Assembly (NCBI RefSeq): GCF_022458985.1
Contig: NC_061783.1
Coordinates: 11,438,413 to 11,502,412, forward strand
Direction: 5' to 3'
DNA length: 64,000 nt
Source of the DNA: Mugil cephalus
Taxonomy: Eukaryota; Chordata; Actinopteri; Mugiliformes; Mugilidae
Shown: in pieces, positions 32,794-43,950 of the stretch
How positions within the stretch are numbered: the first letter of the stretch is position 1
How the letters are laid out: each line of letters starts with the position of its first letter
The notes under the pieces: model-generated
Told to the model about the DNA's origin: nothing
The model's database searches: none
What the model saw: the letters and a program-made list of their open reading frames with translations, nothing else
Translations under genes and position numbers: made by a program

Positions 32794-33260
32794 GTCCTGG
32801 TCCCCGCTTACCTGGGTTACTTGAGCTATCAACGTAGGTTTGATGCTGAATACTTGAGGAGTCTGTTGTCCGTCTTAGTTCACTGCGCAATCATCTCTCT
32901 CTCTCCCACAAATCATTAACAAAGACGGACCACCTTCCAAGCAGCCGGTCACTTCACCTTTAAAACCACCGGCTCCTTCACCGTGAAGAAAGCCGGTTAG
33001 CTCGCAACGCTAGCTCCCTAGCCTAGCTGCTGTAAACAGATGCTGCAGCCCGTTGAAAAAGAACATTTAACAGCCGCTCGCTGCTACAGAAACCGCGACA
33101 CAAAGCTGTGTACGCGGAGGACACTGCTCGAATACGGCACGCTTTAATTAAAGTTCAAATCGACACTTATAATAATTTACAGATTCCACCGGCTGCTTAG
33201 GTTCAGGTCGCTTCCGGTTCTCCCTTGTGACGTAATCGCGACGCGTTCGAAATCTTCCAC
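32794..33260 (-). promoter_or_regulatory. sesn2: sesn2 5' UTR and promoter
   Basis: CpG-containing region upstream of the ATG. It has an ETS-type CTTCCGG (33210-33216) and an ATF/CREB-like TGACGTAA (33228-33235), set close together as in many TATA-less promoters. The transcription start is not fixed by sequence. Confidence 0.45.
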
Positions 33261-34081
33261 TGATGAGCTCTGCCCCAGGACAGCAATTACTTTTGTGCTT
33301 AATTCCGGGATAATTCATATAATTGTGATTTAATATTTTCTGTTATTCTTTGCATTACGTCCATGCTCTTGGAGTATACTTAAAGTATTTATTTATTTGC
33401 TTTTTCCTAATCTTCTAAGGACCACTGCCTCCCATAGATTCACTGTATCTTACTACAAGTAATGTTTAAGTAAAATTACATACACTGGTTAATACCTGGG
33501 CGTCTGTAATACGTTATTATATAAAGTTTATTCTATAAACATAGTTGTTTTTTTTTTAATTAAACTGTTTAGCAATCAATGCTTTACGAACCAGTACATT
33601 TTCACATTTTTCAGAGCTTAAAGAGAGACAAAAGAAAAAAAAAGAAAATGGTAATGTAAAGACTTATTTTTAAGTGTCAGATCAGTTTATCATTGTGATG
33701 ATCCAAACTCCTTCCACAACTCCACTCTAATACTGGGGTTACTACACCCCTTTATTAGAGGGAAACCCATGGATCAAGGTCATTGCACTAATCTGTTGCA
33801 GTAAATCTGAACCCATCCAGCTCTTCTGTTCCTCAGAGCCCATGTTCAGGAGCCTCTGACTATAGAAATATTTTGCTCCTATATAACAAATGAACTGAAA
33901 CTACATGAAGAAGTGTATCATTTTCAGTGAGAGCATGTGTGTGTGTGTGTGAAATCTTAATTTGGAATATAATAGTTTCACAGTTTTATGTTTACTTCCT
34001 GAATCACCTTTATTTAGGAAAATAAAAAACATCAATGGCGTATCTTTATGATCAGACAAATATATTAATTTACCTGATCTA

Positions 34082-34116
<35 letters not shown>

Positions 34117-34346
34117 CATTAGGTAACTTTTTGTGGGGGTAGGAGAAGAAAGTTGAGAAAGATGAAAGGAGGAAAAGGGAAAGATGACAGTGACAAATAA
34201 ACAGACAAACAAGTGAAGGTAATGTGCGGCTCCATTGACGTGACAAGGCACACAGAGCCTCTGGGGTTTCAGGAACTTCAACATTGTGGCATAAACAAAG
34301 AAAAACCCTTCAGTCTACCGTCACCGTTTCCCTATGAGGGAAGACT
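33261..34346. other. sesn2-matn1 intergenic region
   Basis: AT-rich, with a (TA)n run at 34084-34115 and a short GT run near 33936. I see no coding exon. Confidence 0.5.
34084..34115. repeat. (TA)16 microsatellite
   Basis: Perfect alternating AT run of about 32 bases. Confidence 0.9.
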
Positions 34347-34352
34347 TTTATT
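34347..34352 (-). terminator. matn1: matn1 polyadenylation signal (AATAAA)
   Basis: AATAAA on the minus strand about 310 bases beyond the matn1 stop codon. Confidence 0.6.
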
Positions 34353-34663
34353 AACAAACACACAGGCTGGCTTTGGAGGATGACCTTCGGAGCGCGCACA
34401 CACACACACACACACACACAAAGGATGGTCCCCATGGCAACTGGCGCTTTGTGTCCCAGGAGACCCGAGGGTAGAAGGGTTGAGGTGGAGAGAGGAGGAG
34501 GAGGTTTGGGAGAGCTCAGGGTACAAGCAAGGGTCCAGGTTCACACACACACACACACAGGGGTCCCTCTTCAATATTTTACAGGAAGTAAACATTTTTT
34601 GTGTGTGTGTGTTTGTGTGTGGGTTGGTGTGCAGGTGTATAGAGGAGGGTGGGGTGCGAGCCC

Positions 34664-37600
34664 TCAGACGATTTTGTTCTCCAGCAGGGCGATCCTCTTC
34701 GACATAGTCTCTAGTAAGATTTAGTCAAGGACAGAAACAGTCAATAAGACAGACAATATAACAACAACATTTAAACACCCCTCACAGTAGCGTATTCTCA
34801 GAGCTGTCACAAAGGATATATTTTTTTGTTAGTGCCTGTAGGGCACCTTCTACTTTCTTTTGGAACTTTAGAAGGGAGTCACATTCACATGGGTCTGTGG
34901 GCGAGAAAGTGGTACAAGTTCAAGTTTTATTATACCAGTGTGCACACAGAAACAACAAATAACACAAGGATTTATTATGTTTGTAATTTAATGGAAACTT
35001 CTGACCTGGACAGACGTTAATCTGTAACTTCTTGGCGATCTGGGTCATAGTCTTGAAGTCAGCAGTGTAGAAGTAGTGCTCTGCAATAGGCTCAGAGGCA
35101 ATCACTTTCAGCTCTTCCTCAACTGCATTGCCCACTCCAACAGCGTGCATCCTAATGCCTGCCACGTAAAAAATAAAGATGCATTTCATTAGTCTACTTT
35201 CACTACACGCACGCATCAACATTTTATTTTCCGTTTTCCCTTATTACCCATCTCCTTGGCTTTTTTGGCAGCTTCTCCAATGTAGTCCTGGCTGCGTCCG
35301 TCAGTGAACACGACTGCCACCTTTGTAACTCCGGGCCGTGCACCCTGACCGGGGGTGAAGGTGACGTCGGTGATATGCCTTATACCGTGGCCTGTCATGG
35401 TTCCTCTCTCCATGTAGACCATCTTCTTCACAGCATCTTTCAGCTCTTTTTTGCTGTTATAGCGGCCCAGGGGGAATTCCTGCAAATGAAAGGGATTGGG
35501 ATGTTGAGAAGGGAGAGAAGGAAGTGATTTACCCTGGTGTTAGTATGAGCCCAAGGCATACAAACCTGTCTGACGGTGCTGGAGTACTGCACCAGTCCAA
35601 CATGAGCCTGGCTCTCAGAGACGTCCAGCTTGTCTATGATCTGGTTGATAAACTTCTTGACCAGCTCAAAGTTCTCAGGACGTACGCTCTTGGAGCCGTC
35701 GATCAGAAACACCACATCCGTTGCAGAGTTGCTGCAACCTGGTGATGTCATAAGAACACACACGGCGGAGCATGTAACCGCAGGAGCACAGTAATCACAT
35801 TTGGACAAAAACCTTCAGACACACACACACTCACCCCTGCAGCTGCGACCATCGTCCATGAGGGTAAAGCCATCTTTGCAGGCACACTTGTATGATCCTG
35901 GGCTGCTGATGCATACCTGCTCACAGTCATGATCCCCAGTAGCACACAGGTCTGACACTAGAGGTGGGGGTGGGTCTGTGTGTGAACGTGTGCATGCAGA
36001 ACACACACGTTCACACAGTTGCATATGTAAAGGCACACACACACACACACACACACATACAAAGAGGGGGTGGGTGGTTGGGGTTAGAAGGAGAAATAAA
36101 ACTATGTCAGTTGAGATCTAGCATCTATTTTTAATGATCCACTGTGACCTGCAGTTGACCTCGGGAATTTGTCATATGAGTGGACGAGGCACAAATCCAG
36201 TGGATCCTTAAAACAAACAGGTGGAAAAGATTGGAGTCGCCTGAAATTAGCAAAATCTGATTTGTTTTCTGTTCTGTTTCTAAGTGTGGCTCTTCCAATG
36301 ACAATCCACCACTGCAATCATGCAGCTCTGCCCTTGGATGAAACATCTGCAGCGAGACTGGCTGCTGCAAAGACAGCAGTCAAAACTGCCGCAGACTGAG
36401 AGCGCCGGAGGGCATCTCTAATTAGAGGTTTAATGATTGTCACTAATGGATTGGTAATTACAGATAGATCAGTCTCGCCTCTTGGTTATGTGAGAGTCGA
36501 CTGAAGAACAGGAGCAAATCTTGTTCCAAAAGGTTGTTTCTGCCCTGATGCCCCCATGCACTTCAATTTTTAAACAAGTCTGAATGAATGAGCTTGCTGG
36601 GGAGTAGCAGAGGACAAAAGGGAAGAAACAATAAACTGGAATGGAAAGGATGACAGCCCTGACACCTTACCCTCACTATAGGGCAGCCAGCAGACAGTGT
36701 TCTCCCGTCTTTGACTTTTTCTCAACCACTGACTAATCCCTCTTCTCTTGCTGCTAACTCTGCCCCTCTTCTTCCCCCACTCCCTTCTTACCACAGAAGG
36801 CCACCTGGAACTTCTTGGTGAGCTTCTCAATGACGCTGTAGCTCTCCACGTAGTCCACATGGTCGTCCAGGGGATCGCTGGCCATCTGCCTCAGAGTGCT
36901 CATGTCCACACGTCCCACACCGATGGCAAAAATCTCAATACCCGCATCTCTGGCACGCTTAGCTACGTCCTTCACATTGTCCTGGGGACGCCCGTCTGTC
37001 ACAATAATGGCAACCTGTAACAAAAATATGACAACATGAATATCAGAATTGTGGGATGAGGTGGACTGCATGTGTGGACACATCTAAACATGTGCCAGAC
37101 CTTGTTGATGTCAGGAGATTTGACACGAGCGCCCTCGGCCTCACTGAAAGCAATGTTCAGGGCAAACTGGATGGCGAGGCCGGTCATTGTTCCGGTGGAC
37201 AGGGGCTCGATTTTGGTCACTGCCTTGATCAGCCCAGCTTTGGTGCGGTGAGTCTTCAGAGACACCTGTGGTTCCATGACAACAAAGAAACTCAGCTAAA
37301 GTAAGTGACATGAAAGGGTTGAAAAATACTTTTAAAAGATCTAAAACCGCATCCATACCTCGCTCTGGACACGGCTGGCGTAGTTGACGACCCCCACACG
37401 GGTGGCGTTGAGTCCAACATCGAGCCCCTCGATGACTTTAGCCAAGAATACTTTAACTTGCTCGAACTCTGAAGGACGAACACTGCGGCTGCTGTCGATG
37501 ATGAACACTAGGTCTGTGGGACGTGTTTTGCACAAACCTGCCGCTGCACATGAAGAGAAATATAATTGTTATCCAAGAAAGTAAAACATAGTAGTGTGTA

Positions 37601-38763
37601 GATTTGTAAAGTATTCATCCTAATATTAATCTGAAAAGGTGGAAAAAAAATCAGGAGTGGAAAAAAAAGTGGGAGGAGCATGAGGAGAAAAGAGGTACTG
37701 AGAGGAAAAGGGTAGGTGTTGGAGGTTGGTGGGATGTATTTGGGAGGAAAGGGGTGGAAACAGAAAAACAGGACACGAGGAGGTAACGAGGGTGGAGCGA
37801 GGGAAAGGTGGAGGCAGAGATGGAGAGAGGACTGGCAGGAAAAACAAAGGTGAAGCACAGTAATAGATCAAATAACATTTCTAAGGGTATATATATAAAT
37901 ATATATAAAGACATGCTCCTGTGCATTACCAACTTCATCCATCTTTATTATTTAGTTATTAAAAAATGTGTTTTAGTTTAGTGAAAAACTGTGATTATAT
38001 TTTCACGAAAATTTCAGACCCCAGTTTAGATTTTTACTCAAAACAACGACACTACAACATACAAGTATTTTCCCTGAACAGCTTTACATGTAGAGATGGA
38101 AACACTAGATGGAGCAACGTGATGTAATTGGCCGTTAACCGAAACTTCAAATATCACTGATCTCCCTTCTCACCCTTCACCTCTCTGCCTCCCTCCAGTC
38201 CAAAATGTGCACATTATTCATTTAACCAATAAAAATCATTACTGACAGTATTTCTGCCAGTGGGGCAGCACCAATTAAATATGGGAAACCATAAAAACTT
38301 TGAATATATCTCTCAAAGTTCTCAAACATTTATTTAAACTAATTTCAGAGGTGCCGGCAATAACAATATGAGATCTTTTACGTTTTTTCTCCTGCTCACT
38401 TTGTTCTCATTTACGCTGGTGAAACTGCTGATACAGCTACCACATAATGTAAGGAGAGGACTTCAGAGGAAACTTAAAAGATTTTAAAGCTGTCATTAAA
38501 ACAACTTTTAGATGACTATATCTCACCTTTTGAGAGCAGTTTTTACATCTACTGAACTATTGTTCGGTTAAAGAGTGAAAACCAGTGTTGGATCCAATGC
38601 ATCATGATTAAAACCCTCCGAGTCCTCGTTTAGAGTTAGGCTCTGAGTTTAAAGGTTAAAGGTCATCTTTCTTACCCATGGCAGCGGCCATGCGCTGGTC
38701 TGCAGTGGCATGAGCTCCTACGAGGCCAAGCAGCAGCAGGAAAAGCGGCGGGGTAGGCGTCAT
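34664..38763 (-). CDS. matn1: Matrilin 1 (cartilage matrix protein), 10 exons
   Basis: Secreted adaptor of cartilage matrix that forms trimers and bridges collagen fibrils and proteoglycan. Exons: 38676-38763, 37359-37543, 37101-37265, 36792-37014, 35835-35957, 35566-35738, 35248-35479, 35006-35158, 34820-34894, 34664-34713. They sum to 1467 nt, 488 aa, close to human (496). Order: signal peptide (1 to about 21, [13 protein letters not shown]); VWA1 with metal-binding DSSRS at 46-50 and N-glycosylation site N75; one EGF module (221-262) with six Cys at 225, 232, 236, 245, 247 and 260; VWA2 with DGSKS at 275-279; and a C-terminal coiled coil (448-488) opening with Cys450 and Cys452, which cross-link the trimer. 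One EGF between two VWA domains is the matrilin-1 layout. Start context CACCATGA is strong. The last intron (34714-34819) is AT-AC. Confidence 0.96.
34714..34819 (-). other. matn1: U12-type AT-AC intron within the matn1 coiled coil
   Basis: The intron begins ATATCCTTT (minus strand, from 34819) and ends AC at 34714. A branch motif TCCTTGAC (34731-34724) puts the branch A 11 bases before the end. All three are the minor-spliceosome consensus. Splicing here joins ALTKK to [16 protein letters not shown], matching the human matrilin-1 coiled coil; no GT-AG choice does so in frame. AT-AC introns at this place are known in other vertebrate matrilin genes. Confidence 0.93.
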
Positions 38764-39400
38764 GGTGACAGCTAGAGGCGAGGGGTCCGAGCACGGGCGC
38801 ACACGGTCCTAGAGTGAGAAGCAGGAAGGGCGAAGGGAGATCCAGGCGATGGGGACAGCCACAAAGTGAGACCGAGTGACTCTGAGCTGCAGGTTATCAA
38901 TGCAAGAGCTTCACACACTCTGCCCACAGACACCCCCCTTCCACGGATGAAGTGTGTGCATGTGTGTGCGTCTGTGGGAAAGAGAGGGAAATACCAGCCC
39001 TGGGAGGACCTAAAGCAGTGGGCAGGGAAAGGTAAACACACCTCAATATGGCTACGACAGACAGGTAAGTGTGTATGTGAAGGAAGCGAACGTGCGTTGC
39101 GTGTGCGCTCCCGGTGCCTGAGCGGGTACAGTACGAGTGTGTGTCTGGCTGGGGGTACAGGAGCGGCTGGGGTTTGGTGCAGAGCGCGCGCCAATGCAGC
39201 CGCCCCAGGTTGGATTTGGCCAAAGCTCAAATAAACACCAACATGAATTCCTCTTTTCTCCCCGTGTTCCCTCGTATAGCAAACACGCATTTATGGTGCG
39301 GAAGTGAAGGAGCGCCGTCACACACAGCCGACAGTGTTCCCGCCGCGCCGCACGTTGGGATGTGTGTGCATTTCTCTATAAATTGAGGTATACAAGTCGT
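38764..39400 (-). promoter_or_regulatory. matn1: matn1 5' flank
   Basis: The region upstream of the start codon has no clear TATA box. A SOX-type CACTTTGTGG lies at about 38861-38870 on the minus strand; matrilin 1 is a known SOX9 target in cartilage, so the site is plausible but unproven. Confidence 0.3.
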
Positions 39401-39499
39401 TTCCTGGCTTCTCAAAGTCAGCTCAGAGTCATATTTGTATTTTTCTGTCAGTCTTTTTGTCATTTTCCATCATTTCTCCTAAAGCCTTCGAATTTATCA

Positions 39500-39541
39500 T
39501 ATGAATGAGAAGGTGTGTCCGAACCTTTGACTGGTAGTGTA
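39500..39541 (-). mobile_element. Tc1-like terminal inverted repeat fragment
   Basis: On the minus strand it reads ACACTACCAGTCAAAGGTTC then GGACACACCTTCTCATTCAT, the terminal sequence of a common fish Tc1 family. I see no matching opposite end nearby, so it is a solo end or a heavily decayed copy. Confidence 0.6.
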
Positions 39542-39980
39542 CGTTCAGATTTATAACCATCGACACTCAAAAATAAACTCATGGTCGAGATTTTAGTGCT
39601 TCTGAACAGATGCTTCACCATCACTGTCCTGTTGTCAGGGAGGCGATGGCCCCCCAGTGAGTAAACACAGTAGGAAAACACACTTTCATCCATACGTTCA
39701 CGTACACATCTATCTCTCTATAGAGTCCCCCCACACACACACACCAAACAGAGACCCCTCTTTTCCCTCCAACAACCCGCTCCACCCAACCTGCTCAACC
39801 CCGCATTCCACTGAACCCCCCCCCCTCCACCTTCCTCCTCCACACACACACCTCCATCCACACACAGGCCCCGAACAAGCCGCAATTGAGGGTGTTCTCT
39901 GGAAGGGAAAGGGGAGCTGAAGCTCGGTCTGTACAGTAACCAGTCAGACAGATTTCCTAAGCTGCAAATCCAACTGAACA

Positions 39981-40038
39981 GTGTGTGTGTGTGTGTGTGT
40001 GTGTGTTTGCGTGTGTGTGTGTTTGCGTGTGTGTGTGT
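39981..40038. repeat. (GT)n tract with periodic TTGC interruptions
   Basis: GT dinucleotides broken by TTTGCGTGTG units that repeat, giving a compound repeat. Confidence 0.85.
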
Positions 40039-42114
40039 TTTACAGTGGTGATGGTTTGGGGGGATGAAAGAGATGAGATGTTATTGCTGGACCGCGTGTC
40101 ATCTCTGGGACCGGTTTGTTACGAGAAGGCTTAAACGAGAAGACACAACACACACACACACATATATATTTATGCAAACGCACGTGGCGGCACACAGTAG
40201 AAACTCACATACGGGTTATGTAACGTTGTCTACCTGGCAGGCCCGACAAACATAAACATAAGCAGGTAGCTTGAGGAATCGTACCCTCCATCAGCTTTTG
40301 TGAACTATTTCACAACTCCGTGAAATTTACTCTCTTCTCATCATTTGCCGATTGCAGCTGAAAATTAAAAAAAGTGGATTAGAACGAGCCCAAAACTTTA
40401 AAAGGACAAACTTTTTTCTTATTTAACACTAAAATCACGTAACTCTCGACCAACCAATCTAGTTGCAGTTTACATCTGTGTGGACATTTGGATATGAAAC
40501 GTCATAAATTATTTGTTTTGTCCCATTAGACGTCTGTGAGATGTGAACGTAAGTAGCATTTGAATTCTTGGGGCCTTGAACGCTAAATTCTAAACCTTGA
40601 CATTAATATTGGACACTTGTGCCAAGACTGAAGAAGTTACATTTTGTGGGTTGTTAGTGTCATCCAGTCATCCATTTAGAAATCCAAAAACATCATGTCT
40701 CCATGTAACCCATTATTGTTAGGCATCTTTACACTTCTGGTTATGTCTGACCAAAAGAAAATCAATCAGAAACCAGATTTTATTCTGCTTTTCAAGTGAA
40801 AACTGGCCATTCGAAGTCTGTTTGATAAATCTTTGGTGTTGGAAAACTGCAGCATTTATGAATCTTTTTTTTTTTTTTTTACATTTATTTAAGAAAGCAA
40901 TTGGAATATTGATTAGTAAAGTGCAGCCACTGATTTATCAGCAATTAAATCATTTTTGATCGTCACCACAAACCCAATGATTTTCTTTTTTGAGTGATGT
41001 CAAAAAACATGCCTGTTTTTTCTGCCCTTCTTCTATTTACATGCTTGTAGCAAAACAGAATTCTAATATAAAGACATGGCATATTTGCTTTTTTACTGTT
41101 AAAGGAAATGTTCCTGTAAGTCCTCTTTCTCTGCCAACAGCCAAACCACCTTGGGGAGCTCAGTTTAGAAAATATTCTTCACAATGGTGCTGCCAGACCC
41201 ATAGAGTAAACGGGAAGAAGTGTAAAACAAACAAATCCCTTCAGCTCAGCCACGCTGCATGCCATCAGACATTTTTACAAGAGACGACATTCAAATAACG
41301 CTGCTTCCAGATATTTACAATCAAGAGTTATTTTATATTTGCTAAATTTGAACCTTCTGCAGTTAGCCCTATGTGCATATCTATTTATTTCATCCATCAG
41401 GTTGTTGTTTTCAAGAGTCCCTCGACCTTATGTTGCCTCTTTCTCCAGTCCCTACCAAGTCTATTAGTCATATCTTCTAAAAACAAACTGAAGTCTATTT
41501 GCAGTACAGAGCCAAGCGACTAGCGGATCGTCCGATTCAGTTTTGTTACACAACCAACATCGTTACTTTGAATTCGTTGTATCAACAAACCTTATCCATT
41601 AATATCAATAAACTCCAATACTTGACTTGACCGAGCGGTGTGATGTTTTCTTTGACTTTTTTCCCCCCATTTAGCCGGCGTGTGTGCGTGCATACTGTGA
41701 CAGGGTTTGGAAAGACTGTGAGGATTTCATGTTTGACCACATCCATAAATATTGAAACAAGTTGCCTTTCTTCAAATCTCAGAATACTGAGTAAATATTG
41801 ACACGGTGGGATCGGTGTGGAGAGAAGCATCCCATACCTGAGCTCACACACAAGTATATATGCACTCACACACACACACACACACGTATAGACATGCGTA
41901 AAGGCCGACACAGACGCTGGTGCCCTCCAGCTGTGCTCTGAGCACTCTCTGTTCACACCAGGGAAGTCGTGGAAAAATTAATTACAAAGTTAAACCGACA
42001 TGAAGCTCTCCTCAGTCACATGTGGGAGCTCACAGACACATGAATATCAACTATGTACACTGGCACCCGTGCAAGGCCAAAAGGAAGGCACAGAGTGTCA
42101 GACTTCACCGTCAA

Positions 42115-42139
42115 AAAATAAATAAATAAATAAATAAAA
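42115..42139. repeat. (TAAA)n tetranucleotide repeat
   Basis: Tandem AAAT/TAAA units, about six copies. Confidence 0.85.
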
Positions 42140-43796
42140 TCCAGAGTTAAATAATTGCTGCACTAAGTTTGAATACGGCTCTTACTCTTCATGCTGGTGA
42201 TGGAGTGAGTGTGTCTTTAAGAAATATTTCTGCACTGCAAATGAAGTTTGTGCGTGCGTGTGTGTGCGTGTGTTTGCTGCTCTTCTCCTGCCAACAGTAA
42301 CAGCTCAGTAGCCAGTAAGCAGGAAGAGAGAGGTTCATTAAAAACCCAAATACTGCCCTTACATAACCAACAGTTCTGTTCATCCCAGAACCCCCTGTGC
42401 TGCAAACACACTCCTCCTTCATCCCCATCTTCTTCTCCCTCCCACGCCTGCTGGCAGAGCCCACCCATCATCCTCCTCTCCTCCCATAGCAACTGCTCAT
42501 CTCAGCTCTCCTCCCTTGTTCCCAGACCAACACATTGCCTCGCTCCTCCATCTCCCCCCACCCCCCCTTTATCTGCTCCCTTGGTCCCTGCCACCTCCTC
42601 CTCATTCTCATCAAACAATTTCTTCTCTTACTCCCACATCATCCGAGCCTCACTTCAAACTTTACTTTAAGTACAGCAGGACTACGAATCAGGAATATTA
42701 ACTAGAGTTAAAAGCTACTTGTTTAACTCGCACTACTAAGAGCAAAAATGACACACTACTCCCAGATGTCTTTTTTAAGCTCAGGAAAAAGCCTTCAGCT
42801 CTTTTAGAGGCAGAGTTCTGGGACTTCCTTTCCACAAGTCTTTCTAACTGACTTGCATACTGAGGTTAAACAGAGCGGAAAGTGTAGTAAGTATGAGATC
42901 ACAACAGATGGCAACACAGATTAAGGATTTGGGCAGTATCAGTGAGGGTCTGAGACACCTCCGCTCTAGAGAGGACTCCGTCCTTAGTCTCTAATCCGAT
43001 GGTGGATATCGCACATGGTGAGACATACTACATGTCTCACCACTTTTCACTATTCAGCAGAACATAATATTCTGTGTGTGTGTGTGTTCCTGAGCGGTCT
43101 ATATTTGTTTAATTTAGAAATAACACAATTTACAATTACATTAAAAACCTATGTCTGATTACAAATTACATCACATTTTAATCTAATTTACACTGGACTG
43201 TGGATTAGCACTGAGACTGGGACTGTTAGAGACTAGAAGGAAGAAGCCATATGATAAATATAACTTTAAGAGCCATTATTTGTGCAGCAATTACCTTTAA
43301 AGAGGAAATATGTATGTGTTTTATTTTCTCTGATCACTCCCTGTGATGCCCGGCAACATATAGATGTTTTTATTACAGTAGGTAACATATATGCAACTTA
43401 TCTTGGTCATTTAGCACTATGTAAAATTTTACTTGTTCTACAAGTGTTGTCGCCTTTTTTCTTGATTTGAAAAGGTAACCACAACAAAATATAGACCAAA
43501 TGAAACATGGGTTTTGTTTTTGTGTGGATGCTACGCTCATGAGAATTGTTTTCTCTCTCTCATTATGTTTAAGCGTCTACTTTGCTGCCAAGGCATCTTT
43601 GCATCCATTTTGTGAGATGCTTGAACAATAACATACAAAATCTGGGTGTGTGCATGCAAGTACTGACAGGACGGTGAAAACAACTGCGCTGCAGTCTGGT
43701 GGTTCACGGCAAATTTCTCATCAAAATTATGTCTGGAAGTCCTGATTTAAATCAAAGCAAAGCAGGTTAGATTCAGAAATAAATGATCAATGAACA

Positions 43797-43802
43797 TTTA
43801 TT
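43797..43802 (-). terminator. nobox: nobox polyadenylation signal (AATAAA)
   Basis: AATAAA on the minus strand about 150 bases past the nobox stop codon. Confidence 0.55.
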
Positions 43803-43950
43803 GTAGCCCAGCTAAGTACAGCTCAACCAAGCTTGGTAGCAGTATTATGCTACTTAGACATCTTAACAGTAATACAACTAGAAAGCACAAAGATTCACAC
43901 GTCTTTTACTTAGAAAATTAACGCACACACACACTCAGACATTCTCAGAG

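Larger units (their letters stand above)
39401..43796. other. matn1-nobox intergenic region
   Basis: Contains a Tc1-like terminal fragment (39500-39541), a long GT tract (39981-40038), a (TAAA)n repeat (42115-42139) and pyrimidine-rich stretches near 42390-42610. I found no exon with coding character. Confidence 0.5.

Noticed and set aside
32794-32832. Upstream extension of the sesn2 ORF to 32832
   Set aside because: The codon there is TTG; the first in-frame ATG, with good context, is at 32793.
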